From positions 1 through 11,262 of the forward strand of contig CAXQZM010000087.1 in assembly GCA_964228455.1 (NCBI GenBank): a stretch of 11,262 nt of DNA, in the 5' to 3' direction. Source of the DNA: CAXQZM01 sp964228455. Its GTDB lineage: Bacteria > Pseudomonadota > Alphaproteobacteria > UBA7985. The position numbers and the translations under genes were made by a program. The notes beneath the pieces are model-generated. The model was not told the DNA's origin. It was given only the letters and a program-made list of their open reading frames with translations, and ran no database searches. Shown piece by piece: positions 1-6,094 of this stretch (positions are counted from its first letter, which is position 1; every line of letters starts with the position of its first letter).

Positions 1-45
1 GATGATAGGACGTGACTGGAGTTCAGACGTGTGCTCTTCCGATCT
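1..45 (+). other. Illumina i7 index adapter remnant (assembly artefact)
   Basis: Bases 12-45 match the 34-nt Illumina TruSeq read-2 adapter, beginning GTGACTGGAG and ending CTCTTCCGATCT. Bases 1-3 (GAT) fit the last bases of the P7 segment, and bases 4-11 (GATAGGAC) occupy the place of an 8-nt sample index. Genomic sequence begins at about base 46, in the middle of pyrH. Translated from the GTG at 12 the adapter gives the peptide MTGVQTCALPI, a known contaminant signature in protein databases. The adapter identity is read directly from the sequence; the index assignment is inferred from position and length. Confidence 0.97.
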
Positions 46-395
46 CTGACGAAGGTTTCACAGATAGCTTCCATGGGAATTGCCGATTGAACCCGAGCGT
101 CAACTCCCTCGGCAAGAAGTGCAGACTTAAGAGCCAACGCATTAATTACCGTAGCCAACATACCCATATGATCGCCGGTAACCCTATCCAAACCGTTTGC
201 CGCTCCAGCGACACCACGAAAAATATTTCCACCGCCAACAACTAAGCAAATCTCGCATCCAAGGGCTTTCACTTGGCGAATCTCTCCCGCCACACGAGCT
301 AAGAATTTGGGGTCAATTCCATACTGCCGATCACCCATTAAAGCCTCTCCCGACAATTTTACGAGGAGTCGCTTGAACTTTTTCGGCTGGGTCAT
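46..395 (-). CDS. pyrH: UMP kinase PyrH, N-terminal 116 residues (cut by adapter)
   Basis: Uridylate kinase phosphorylates UMP to UDP with ATP in cytosolic pyrimidine nucleotide synthesis. Visible family motifs are KLSGEAL (residues 13-19, phosphate binding), the glycine-rich VVGGGNIFRG (52-61) and DHMGMLATVINALAL (75-89). These belong to the amino-acid-kinase fold of bacterial PyrH, normally about 240 residues, so roughly half is missing. The ATG at 395-393 has AAGGA about 7 nt upstream, and the start MTQPKKFKRLLVKLSGEAL fits the family. Its place after tsf is the classic rpsB-tsf-pyrH order. A terminator lies between tsf and pyrH, so pyrH is probably transcribed separately, though I see no convincing promoter in 396-492. 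The truncation is technical, not biological. Confidence 0.96.
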
Positions 396-492
396 AAACT
401 ATCCTTGTTTAGTTTGCATGCCTTTAGCCTTAGCCACTGTGCGAGAAAAGACCCAAGCCAACACTTAAAGGTTTTTACTTAACCCGAGAGAC

Positions 493-517
493 AAAAAAGG
501 GGCTCTAAAAGCCCCTT
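493..517 (-). terminator. Rho-independent terminator after tsf
   Basis: A perfect 8-bp stem (497-504 paired with 510-517, AAGGGGCT/AGCCCCTT) with a 5-nt loop is followed on the minus strand by six Ts (498 down to 493). It lies 24 nt beyond the tsf stop codon. The plus strand has no T-run after the stem, so it acts for tsf only. It ends the rpsB-tsf transcript before pyrH. Confidence 0.88.
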
Positions 518-541
518 CTGTTAGAAATCAAAAACTATGAT

Positions 542-1471
542 TTAACTAGCCATAGCCGCTACCTCTGCAGCAAAGTCATCCTCTTTTTTCTCCATCCCTT
601 CTCCAAGTTGGAAACGAGCGAAGGCCTTCAGAGTGACCTCCTGTCCAAGATCTTTGGAAGATTTGGACAGAACGTCTGAAATTTTAGTTTCGCCGTCCAC
701 GACAAAAACTTGATCCATCAGGCAGAGTTCTTTTTTAAATTTAGCGAGCCGACCCTCTACCATCTTTTTGATTATTTCCTCAGGCCGGCCAGATTCACGA
801 GCTTGTTCCAATAAAATTGTGCGCTCTTTTTCAATAATAGCTGGGTCCAGTTCTGCTTCTGAAATTGCAGCTGGAACGGGGTCGGCTGCCGCAACATGCA
901 TGCAAAGTTGCTTGCCAAGAGATGCTAAAGCCTCCTTTTCACCCTTCGATTCAAGAGCTATCAGCACACCAATTTTTCCAAGCCCGTCGACCACAGGGTT
1001 GTGCATGTAAGAGACCACTACGCCATCAGCTACCTCTAGAATTTTCGAGCGGCGGATGTTCATGTTCTCGCCGATAGTAGCAATCTTATCTGCAAGCTCC
1101 TCAGCTACTGATCTGTTTACCCCCGGGTACTGCTGGTCATTAAGTTCTGCTACATCTGCACCAGACGTTAGTGTTAATGAAGCTAGTGTTGACACAAATT
1201 CCTGAAAGGATTCATTTCGAGCGACAAAGTCAGTCTCAGCATTCACTTCAAGAACCGAGCCTTTCATCCCGTCAACCTTTACCGCAACCAGTCCGTCAAC
1301 CGCTGCGCGATCAGATTTCTTGGCTGCCTTAGATAGGCCTTTTACCCGCAACCAGTCAGTTGCAGCTTCCATATCTCCATTATTTTCAGTGAGTGCTTTC
1401 TTGCAATCCATCATGCCTGCGCCAGTAGCTTCACGCAACTCACGAACTAGGCCAGCGGTTATAGCTGTCAT
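542..1471 (-). CDS. tsf: Translation elongation factor Ts
   Basis: EF-Ts is the guanine nucleotide exchange factor that reloads EF-Tu with GTP during elongation. The 309-residue protein has the N-terminal UBA-like helix domain (LVRELREATGAGMMDCKKAL from residue 8), the TDFVARN motif at 80-86 that contacts the EF-Tu nucleotide pocket, and the core domains with a coiled-coil insertion around 185-235. Length is normal for the family. The ATG at 1471-1469 is preceded by AAAAGGAAAAGATC, a fair ribosome binding site. It follows rpsB by 117 nt in the same direction and ends at the terminator at 493-517, so both genes probably share one transcript. Nothing looks broken. Confidence 0.98.
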   Translation of the reverse strand: MTAITAGLVRELREATGAGMMDCKKALTENNGDMEAATDWLRVKGLSKAAKKSDRAAVDGLVAVKVDGMKGSVLEVNAETDFVARNESFQEFVSTLASLTLTSGADVAELNDQQYPGVNRSVAEELADKIATIGENMNIRRSKILEVADGVVVSYMHNPVVDGLGKIGVLIALESKGEKEALASLGKQLCMHVAAADPVPAAISEAELDPAIIEKERTILLEQARESGRPEEIIKKMVEGRLAKFKKELCLMDQVFVVDGETKISDVLSKSSKDLGQEVTLKAFARFQLGEGMEKKEDDFAAEVAAMAS

Positions 1472-1512
1472 GATCTTTTCCTTTTGTTTTGTAAACCTAG
1501 AATTCGCCTTCC

Positions 1513-1555
1513 TGCTTCAGAAGCATCCGCACAAAACTGGGCTTTTGGTGCACCA
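1513..1555 (-). promoter_or_regulatory. Inverted repeats in the rpsB-tsf intergenic RNA
   Basis: The 117-nt rpsB-tsf spacer holds two symmetric elements: the palindrome TGGTGCACCA at 1546-1555 and the interrupted palindrome TGCTTC-A-GAAGCA at 1513-1525. Neither has a T-run on the minus strand, so they are not ordinary terminators. They may be processing or stability elements between the two cistrons. This is inference from symmetry only, and short palindromes of this size can arise by chance. Confidence 0.25.
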
Positions 1556-1588
1556 GAAATTGGCACACCGAATTATTTAATTATTGAG

Positions 1589-2410
1589 TTACTCGGCGGG
1601 AGCTTCTTCGGCAAGAACTTCTTCGGCAGGAACTTCTTCGGCAGGAACTTCTTCATCAGCCACAACCGTTTCCTCTGGGGCAGTATCCGATTCCCCCAGG
1701 TCCACTCCCTTTCCTACCATCTCGGCCTGGATACCATCCAAGATAGCGTCAGATACAAGCTCACAGTAGAGGTTAATTGCTCTTAGCGCATCATCATTAC
1801 CTGGAATAGGATATTCAATGCCGTCAGGGTTAGAGTTTGAATCCACGACTGCTACAACCGGAATGCCAAGAACCTTAGCTTCAGCAATTGCTAAATGCTC
1901 TTTATTTGTGTCGATCACAAAAATAATATCAGGCAGTCCGCCCATGTCGCGAATACCATCTAGAGTCTTTTTTAATTTCTCATGTGTGCGGGTTAGATTT
2001 AATTGCTCCTTTTTCGTAAGGGCATTAACCTCCCCACTCTCCATTGTTTCTTCGATCTCACGCATACGTTTGATTGAAGCTGAGATAGTTTTCCAATTTG
2101 TTAGCATTCCACCGAGCCAGCGATGGTTAACATAGAATTGGCCTGAACGGCCTGCATACTCTGCTACTGTCTCAGCTGCCTGACGCTTGGTGCCAACGAA
2201 TAAGACTCTTCCTCCTTTAGCAACAATCTCACGAATTGCTTCGAGAGCACGCCCCATTAATGGTGCTGTCTGGTCGAGGTTAAGAATGTGAACACCGTTA
2301 CGATCACCAAAGATGAAGTGTTCCATCTTGGGGTTCCAGCGCCGAGTTGAGTGTCCGAAATGAACGCCAGCTTCGATTAGCTGACGCATTGTGAAAGTAG
2401 GCATCGCCAT
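1589..2410 (-). CDS. rpsB: 30S ribosomal protein S2
   Basis: S2 is a structural protein of the small ribosomal subunit. The 273-residue product begins MAMPTFTMRQLIEAGVHFGH and contains the family signatures HSTRRWNPKM, LFVGTKRQA, NHRWLGGMLTNW, PDIIFVIDT and GIPVVAVVDSNSNPDGIEYPIPGNDDA. I chose the ATG at 2410-2408 because AAGGAG (2423-2418) lies 7 nt upstream; the open frame extends 9 codons further to 2437, but that extension lacks family similarity. The last ~35 residues form an acidic tail with VPAEE-type pentapeptide repeats, beyond the conserved fold and typical of alphaproteobacterial S2 proteins, where the tail varies. It is followed by tsf and preceded by a structured leader. Confidence 0.97.
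   Translation of the reverse strand: MAMPTFTMRQLIEAGVHFGHSTRRWNPKMEHFIFGDRNGVHILNLDQTAPLMGRALEAIREIVAKGGRVLFVGTKRQAAETVAEYAGRSGQFYVNHRWLGGMLTNWKTISASIKRMREIEETMESGEVNALTKKEQLNLTRTHEKLKKTLDGIRDMGGLPDIIFVIDTNKEHLAIAEAKVLGIPVVAVVDSNSNPDGIEYPIPGNDDALRAINLYCELVSDAILDGIQAEMVGKGVDLGESDTAPEETVVADEEVPAEEVPAEEVLAEEAPAE
1591..1650. repeat. 15-bp tandem repeat encoding the acidic tail of S2
   Basis: Four units of 15 bp (about 1591-1605 diverged, 1606-1620, 1621-1635, 1636-1650) repeat CTTCGGCAGGAACTT on the plus strand. On the minus strand they encode pentapeptides of the type E-V-P-A-E at the S2 C-terminus. Units 1621-1635 and 1636-1650 are identical, and 1606-1620 differs by one base. The unit is a multiple of three, so copy-number change alters tail length without a frameshift. 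Confidence 0.85.
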
Positions 2411-2436
2411 ATGATATCTCCTTTGGTTGAGCCTCA

Positions 2437-2471
2437 CCGGGGTCTATGTGGTTCACCAAAGGTGACCCCGG
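2437..2471 (-). promoter_or_regulatory. rpsB: Stem-loop in the rpsB leader
   Basis: A perfect 8-bp inverted repeat (CCGGGGTC at 2437-2444, GACCCCGG at 2464-2471) encloses 19 nt. These include a competing small hairpin (CACC at 2454-2457, GGTG at 2461-2464) that shares a base with the outer stem. It sits in the predicted 5' leader, about 14 nt upstream of the rpsB Shine-Dalgarno sequence. No T-run follows, so it is not a terminator. Ribosomal protein S2 is known to regulate its own operon through a leader in some proteobacteria; that this hairpin does so here is inference. Confidence 0.45.
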
Positions 2472-2490
2472 CTGTGAAGTTGAGGTCGCG

Positions 2491-2518
2491 CTAATAACCA
2501 GCTGAGCCTAGGAATCAA
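2491..2518 (-). promoter_or_regulatory. Candidate rpsB-tsf promoter
   Basis: On the minus strand TTGATT (2518-2513) is separated by 16 nt from TATTAG (2496-2491). Both boxes match four of six consensus bases. Transcription would start near 2484, giving a leader of about 75 nt that contains the stem-loop at 2437-2471. The position, between mnmA and rpsB, is right, but the boxes are not strong. Confidence 0.35.
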
Positions 2519-2584
2519 GGAAAAAGGATGAGTATCACCTAACTAGCATGTAATGAGCACCAGCATCTAAAGCCCCAACTTAAA

Positions 2585-3685
2585 CTAGGGGTTTAACTCT
2601 GCCCCCACTATGAAACCTCCGCCAAGCAATCTTGACCCAGAATACGCAACGGCTACTTGGCCCGGTGCAATTCCATATTCAGGTGCATCTAAACGCAACT
2701 CTCCATCTCCAATAAAAACACCCTCTCCGGGCTCCATCGTGGAACGGATCTTTACACGAATACACTGGCCTGGTTGAAGATCCACAAGCCAGTTTTGATC
2801 CTTGATGTAAATTGTTTGCTTGGCCAGCGCAGATTTTGGCCCAACAACGACTTCAGCGCTCTCTGGTCTGACCTCAATAACATAAATTGGGTCCTGAAAA
2901 CCTCCTACACCAAGCCCACGACGCTGACCTATCGTATAGCCAACGATTCCGGAGTGCTGGCCAAGGACACGATTATCGTCAATGTGTACAATATTTCCAG
3001 GCGCATCAGCTTCAGGCCGCAACTTTCTAACAACATTCACATAATCTCCACCTGGGACAAAGCAAATGTCCTGGCTGTCAGGTTTACTTGCTATTTCTAG
3101 CCCAAATTTTTCTGCTAACTCACGTGTCTTAGATTTTGGCCATGCGCCCAAAGGAAATCGAAGCAATTTTAGTTGGTCAGGCGTTGTTGCAAACAAGAAA
3201 TAAGATTGATCTTTTACGCCATCAGCCGCTCGATGTAACTCTGGTCCGTTAATGCCCTCCCTACGCTCGATATAATGCCCAGTAGCAAGGGCGTCCGCAT
3301 TAAGATCAAGCGCGGTCTGCATGAGATCTTTAAACTTTACCGTTTGGTTGCATCGAACGCAGGGAATCGGCGTCTCTCCACGGAGGTAAGAATCCGCGAA
3401 ATCATCCATTACAGCATCACGAAATCGGCTTTCATAGTCCAAAACATAGTGGGGGAAGCCCATGAGTTCAGAAACCCGTCGAGCATCATAAATATCCTGG
3501 CCAGCGCAGCAAGCTCCAGACTTCTCTAAAGCAAACCCATGATCGTATAGCTGAAGAGTAACACCAACAATATCATAACCCTCAGAATGCAACAGCGCAG
3601 CGGTAACTGATGAATCAACTCCACCAGACATCGCAACAACCACCCGGGTGTCTTTTGGATCTTTATCTATGCCAAGGGAATTCAT
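2585..3685 (-). CDS. mnmA: tRNA-specific 2-thiouridylase MnmA
   Basis: MnmA inserts sulfur at C2 of the wobble uridine (U34) of the Lys, Glu and Gln tRNAs, using sulfur passed from a cysteine desulfurase relay and ATP to adenylate the base. The 366-residue protein has the PP-loop SGGVDSS (residues 20-26), the catalytic cysteine in the CVRCN segment (C112, equivalent to E. coli C102 by context) and the second active cysteine in DICFVP (C208). The GACCAGQDIYDARRV segment is typical of alphaproteobacterial members. Length is normal. The ATG at 3685-3683 has no Shine-Dalgarno sequence. A good promoter places the transcription start almost on the ATG, so the mRNA may be leaderless. It lies upstream of rpsB in the same direction and is divergent from ssrA. 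Confidence 0.96.
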   Translation of the reverse strand: MNSLGIDKDPKDTRVVVAMSGGVDSSVTAALLHSEGYDIVGVTLQLYDHGFALEKSGACCAGQDIYDARRVSELMGFPHYVLDYESRFRDAVMDDFADSYLRGETPIPCVRCNQTVKFKDLMQTALDLNADALATGHYIERREGINGPELHRAADGVKDQSYFLFATTPDQLKLLRFPLGAWPKSKTRELAEKFGLEIASKPDSQDICFVPGGDYVNVVRKLRPEADAPGNIVHIDDNRVLGQHSGIVGYTIGQRRGLGVGGFQDPIYVIEVRPESAEVVVGPKSALAKQTIYIKDQNWLVDLQPGQCIRVKIRSTMEPGEGVFIGDGELRLDAPEYGIAPGQVAVAYSGSRLLGGGFIVGAELNP

Positions 3686-3691
3686 GGTGAC

Positions 3692-3720
3692 ATTTTAGGC
3701 AAGTTACGAAAATTTACCAA
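3692..3720 (-). promoter_or_regulatory. Candidate mnmA promoter, apparently leaderless
   Basis: On the minus strand TTGGTA (3720-3715) is followed after exactly 17 nt by TAAAAT (3697-3692), four and five of six consensus bases. Only 6 nt separate the -10 box from the mnmA ATG at 3685, so transcription should begin at or next to the start codon. There is no ribosome binding site in between. The promoter is divergent from the ssrA promoter, and the two -35 regions lie side by side. Confidence 0.5.
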
Positions 3721-3727
3721 TTCTGAA

Positions 3728-3756
3728 TTGCAGACTCTAACAAAAAGACTTATGTC
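3728..3756 (+). promoter_or_regulatory. Candidate ssrA promoter
   Basis: TTGCAG (3728-3733) is followed after 17 nt by TATGTC (3751-3756) and a GC-rich stretch (CGCG at 3757-3760). This would start transcription near G3763, the first base of a 5-bp hairpin that fits the 5' end of the tmRNA acceptor piece. The -35 box overlaps the palindrome CAATTCTGAATTG (3718-3730). The -10 box matches only three of six consensus bases. Confidence 0.38.
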
Positions 3757-3762
3757 CGCGTT

Positions 3763-4010
3763 GTGGGAACTCCCCACTATGACGATAAACGACATTCGTA
3801 ATAGACGTGATGGACCCGGGGGCAGTACCCGGCATCTCCACCATTTTCAATGCTTCTCCAGGAGGCATATAAGGGGATGAAATAGGATCGACATGCGTTC
3901 AAAGGGATGTTTTTCGTTCGGTATGGCACCGCTGTTATCGGGCCAAGCTTATAGTTGCAAATGACAACAACCAAGCACCGGTCGCTCTGGCTGCATAGCA
4001 GTCCGAAAAA
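3763..4010 (+). ncRNA. ssrA: Permuted two-piece tmRNA (ssrA, alphaproteobacterial type)
   Basis: tmRNA rescues ribosomes stalled on broken mRNA and adds a degradation tag. The gene is circularly permuted. The acceptor piece comes first (about 3763-3843): T-stem CCGGG/CCCGG (3816-3820, 3828-3832), acceptor strand CATCTCC (3833-3839), discriminator A3840 and an encoded CCA (3841-3843). The spacer 3844-3872 is presumably removed. The coding piece starts at G3873 with GGGGATG, which pairs fully with CATCTCC; its third pair is G-U (3875-3837), the alanyl-tRNA synthetase signal. A pseudoknot fits PK1 (3919-3922 with 3928-3931; 3924-3927 with 3942-3945). It lies 11 nt before the resume codon GCA at 3957-3959. 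The tag ANDNNQAPVALAA ends at TAG 3996-3998. Both outer ends are approximate. The antisense open frame here is spurious. Confidence 0.95.
3844..3872 (+). other. Intervening segment of pre-tmRNA
   Basis: This 29-nt spacer joins the CCA end of the acceptor piece to the 5' end of the coding piece and should be cut out of the precursor. Bases 3850-3857 can pair with 3861-3868 (8 bp, two of them G-U) around a CCA loop, forming a hairpin stacked on the tRNA-like domain. Removal is known for permuted tmRNAs in alphaproteobacteria; the exact cut sites are inferred from the acceptor stem ends. Confidence 0.8.
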
Positions 4011-4024
4011 CCAAAACTTAAATC

Positions 4025-4067
4025 CCTAGATCTTTGCTAGATCTAGGTGGGGGGGTAAGGCACCTAG
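4025..4067 (+). promoter_or_regulatory. Two mutually exclusive hairpins after ssrA
   Basis: Hairpin A pairs CCTAGATC (4025-4032) with GATCTAGG (4040-4047), 8 bp with a 7-nt loop. Hairpin B pairs CTAGGTG (4043-4049) with CACCTAG (4061-4067), 7 bp with an 11-nt loop that contains most of a run of seven Gs (4049-4055). They share 4043-4047, so only one can form at a time. Hairpin A may cap the 3' end of the tmRNA coding piece. Neither is followed by a T-run. Just downstream, AACAG/CTGTT (about 4069-4083) followed by TTTTCCCC is a weak terminator candidate. Confidence 0.5.
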
Positions 4068-4194
4068 CAACAGAACGCCTGTTTTCCCCTGCTTGTTATA
4101 CATCCAGCCTTTCTAATGGCGCTATCCACATTCAAATTCCAATATCGCTCAGTGCGCTCTTTCCCTTTACTTGGCTTGTCCCTAGAAGTGCACT

Positions 4195-4680
4195 ATGACT
4201 GAGAAACCGGATAGCCTTATCCCATATGATAGCATGGTTATGAACGCGTTGCGTGCAGTGGTGCGTGAAGCTGTTCAAAGCGCGTCGGATGAAGGGTTGC
4301 CCGGCGACCATCACTTCTATCTTACGTATCGGACCGATCACCCTCTAGCAGAGATGCCAGACGCAATTGCCGCCAAGTATCCCACGGAGATACGTATTGT
4401 TCTGCAAAATCAGTTTTCTAATTTGTTCGTTGATGATTTTGGCTTTCATGTAACTTTGTATTTTGGAGGAATGCCAACACCTCTATACGTTCCTTTCGAT
4501 GCTATCACATCTTTTCTTGATCCACACGTGCAGTTTTCGATGCGGTTTGAGCCCATCGGATTAGACTCAAATGTTTCAGACGAAGACGTTGCCGGCGACA
4601 CCACTGATCGCAATAGTTCCGAAGAAGCTGATATCAGCGGCGATAACGTCGTAAAACTCTCAGCGTTCAGAAAAAGTTAG
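4195..4680 (+). CDS. sspB: SspB, ClpXP adaptor (alphaproteobacterial type)
   Basis: SspB binds the ssrA tag and tethers tagged proteins to ClpXP for degradation. The 161-residue protein opens with the LIPYDSMVMNALR helix (8-20), then GLPG-x-HHFY (34-42), YPTEIRIVLQNQF (62-74), LYFGGMPTPLYVPFDAI (88-104) and DPHVQF (109-114), all characteristic of the alphaproteobacterial form. An acidic, probably flexible linker (about 121-150) leads to the conserved tail NVVKLSAFRKS (151-161), the likely ClpX-docking module. The ATG at 4195 has a modest AGAAG site about 6 nt upstream. It lies about 185 nt after ssrA on the same strand, so the tag and its adaptor are neighbours. The terminator between them is weak, so shared transcription cannot be excluded. 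Confidence 0.93.
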   Translation: MTEKPDSLIPYDSMVMNALRAVVREAVQSASDEGLPGDHHFYLTYRTDHPLAEMPDAIAAKYPTEIRIVLQNQFSNLFVDDFGFHVTLYFGGMPTPLYVPFDAITSFLDPHVQFSMRFEPIGLDSNVSDEDVAGDTTDRNSSEEADISGDNVVKLSAFRKS

Positions 4681-4719
4681 TCTGTTAAAGTCGCTAAACT
4701 AATTTGCGGTTGAAAATAA

Positions 4720-5565
4720 TTATTGAGGCCAACCTAGTAACCAACCCTCTTCGTCGACAACACTCAAATTGTCCCTGAATCTAGTCCGATCCAACCAGTT
4801 TGATAAGCTGTTACGCTTCATAACTTGGACCACGGCTTGGACTTGCTTAGCGTCCTTAATGCGATGCGGGATATGTTCGAATTTAAACATTGATGGATAA
4901 ACCTCAGCAAATACTATTGGAGAAGTTGGCTCCTCAAATGGCCAAATAGCAAGCTTCTCAGCAAATTTCTCACGGTGCCTTTGAAGGTTTGCAATCCCCA
5001 TTAAGGCCTGTGAGCCAACCGACCCCGCGTAAGCAAGCTTCCAGCTGGGTTGCATTCTCGAGATCAATGATCCTTTCTCACGACCTAACGCCTCAAACTG
5101 TCGCCACTCTTTAATTCCATTGTCATAACATATGTTCTTTTTAGTAGGCAGAAATGGAAGGTTTAATTGGTGAGGCCGACCCCAAAAAACAGCTTTATCA
5201 CCAAGTTGTTTGTTTATTGCGTTGGCAACTTCAAAACGATTATTTTCATTATTTGGCCTATCTATCAAAGTCCGCTCGAGATACTTCCAGGTAGACTTCC
5301 AGGGCGTGCCAGTTAGGCCTAAAGCGGCGGCAAATCCAGTCGGATAACCAAATGCAAAATCAAAACCGATAAGAACTCTTTTACCTAATGACACATGCTC
5401 TACCATTGCAGTATTGAGCCACTCATGAGCTGATGCACGAGTCGAGTGGTTCATCAGTACCTTTGAGCCTAGAAGATAGCCAGCAAGCCAAATTGAATCC
5501 TGACCTGATGTAGGTTTTGCTGCGGCAGAGTAATCCACGCAAATAAGACTATCAAACTGGTCCAT
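4720..5565 (-). CDS. Uncharacterised protein, DUF429-like (possible RNase H fold)
   Basis: I do not recognise a proven function. The 281-residue protein has no signal peptide or membrane segment. Features resembling the DUF429 group are an early acidic strand CVDYSAAAKP (D11), a second acidic strand IGFDFAFGYP (D69), EVYPS (E221) and RIKDAKQVQAVV (D238), ending with DEEGWLLG (271-278). Spaced carboxylates on beta strands would suit an RNase H-like metal site, but this is inference. From memory, similar alphaproteobacterial proteins sometimes carry a molybdopterin-guanine-dinucleotide label, for which I see no motif such as a P-loop. It is convergent with sspB and divergent from the DUF962 gene, with 33 nt between the two starts. 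The ribosome binding site is weak. Confidence 0.72.
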   Translation of the reverse strand: MDQFDSLICVDYSAAAKPTSGQDSIWLAGYLLGSKVLMNHSTRASAHEWLNTAMVEHVSLGKRVLIGFDFAFGYPTGFAAALGLTGTPWKSTWKYLERTLIDRPNNENNRFEVANAINKQLGDKAVFWGRPHQLNLPFLPTKKNICYDNGIKEWRQFEALGREKGSLISRMQPSWKLAYAGSVGSQALMGIANLQRHREKFAEKLAIWPFEEPTSPIVFAEVYPSMFKFEHIPHRIKDAKQVQAVVQVMKRNSLSNWLDRTRFRDNLSVVDEEGWLLGWPQ

Positions 5566-5598
5566 TCTTGATAAATAGAACTTTGGAGGAAAATCAGT

Positions 5599-6090
5599 AT
5601 GCTTGAAGATATTTTTGTTAGAAATCTAGCTGGCTATCAGTCTTATCATCTAAACCACCACAACCAGTTAACTCACTTTTTTGGAATTCCAATGATCGTA
5701 GTATCAGTTATTTGGATCTCGACTTGGCTGCCGATGAACTTAGCATATGTCGTTTTCTTTGGCTTCTTGGCGCTTTGGGTATCCATGGACCTAATTATTG
5801 GCCTAATTCTTACAATTGTATTTCTTCCATTCTTCGCCATTGGTTTTGCTTGGTTCGCAGAACTCGAAACAATGACAGGTGGGTTAATTGCCCTCGCTTT
5901 ATTTGTTATTGGATGGACATTTCAAATAGTAGGTCACGTATTTGAAGGTCGAAAACCAGCTCTTTTAGATAATCTTTTTCAAGGTTTATTGGGTCCTATG
6001 TTTTTAGTTTACGAAGTGTTTGTGATTACAAAAATGCGTAAGCCTCTTCTTCGTAAAGTAGAGCGCGAGTTAGCGAAGATCGTAAATTAG
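5599..6090 (+). CDS. Mpo1/DUF962-family membrane protein
   Basis: The 163-residue protein matches the DUF962/YGL010w group, whose yeast member Mpo1 is an Fe(II)-dependent dioxygenase in alpha-oxidation of 2-hydroxy fatty acids. Diagnostic parts are the N-terminal histidine block YQSYHLNHHNQLTHFFGIP (13-31; H17, H20, H21 and H26) and GHVFEGRKPAL (112-122; H113 and E116), the likely metal ligands. Hydrophobic stretches at about 28-45, 48-62, 64-82, 95-112 and 129-146 indicate several membrane spans. GGAGG (5585-5589) lies 9 nt before the ATG, a good site. It is divergent from the DUF429-like gene, and its stop is 4 nt from the stop of the DUF2256 gene. The bacterial substrate is unknown. Confidence 0.85.
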   Translation: MLEDIFVRNLAGYQSYHLNHHNQLTHFFGIPMIVVSVIWISTWLPMNLAYVVFFGFLALWVSMDLIIGLILTIVFLPFFAIGFAWFAELETMTGGLIALALFVIGWTFQIVGHVFEGRKPALLDNLFQGLLGPMFLVYEVFVITKMRKPLLRKVERELAKIVN

Positions 6091-6094
6091 AATA

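Noticed and set aside
12..245. Open frame of 77 codons starting MTGVQTCALPI
   Set aside because: Its first 11 codons are Illumina adapter, and the rest is antisense to pyrH; not a gene.
2411..2437. Nine-codon N-terminal extension of rpsB
   Set aside because: A strong AAGGAG 7 nt before the ATG at 2410 and the family-typical N-terminus favour the shorter form.
2566..2594. Possible terminator after mnmA
   Set aside because: The pairing is only about four GC pairs with a bulge and lacks a T-run on the minus strand.
3777..3974. 65-codon minus-strand open frame
   Set aside because: It lies antisense to the tmRNA gene, whose structure explains the sequence; no ribosome binding site or recognisable family.
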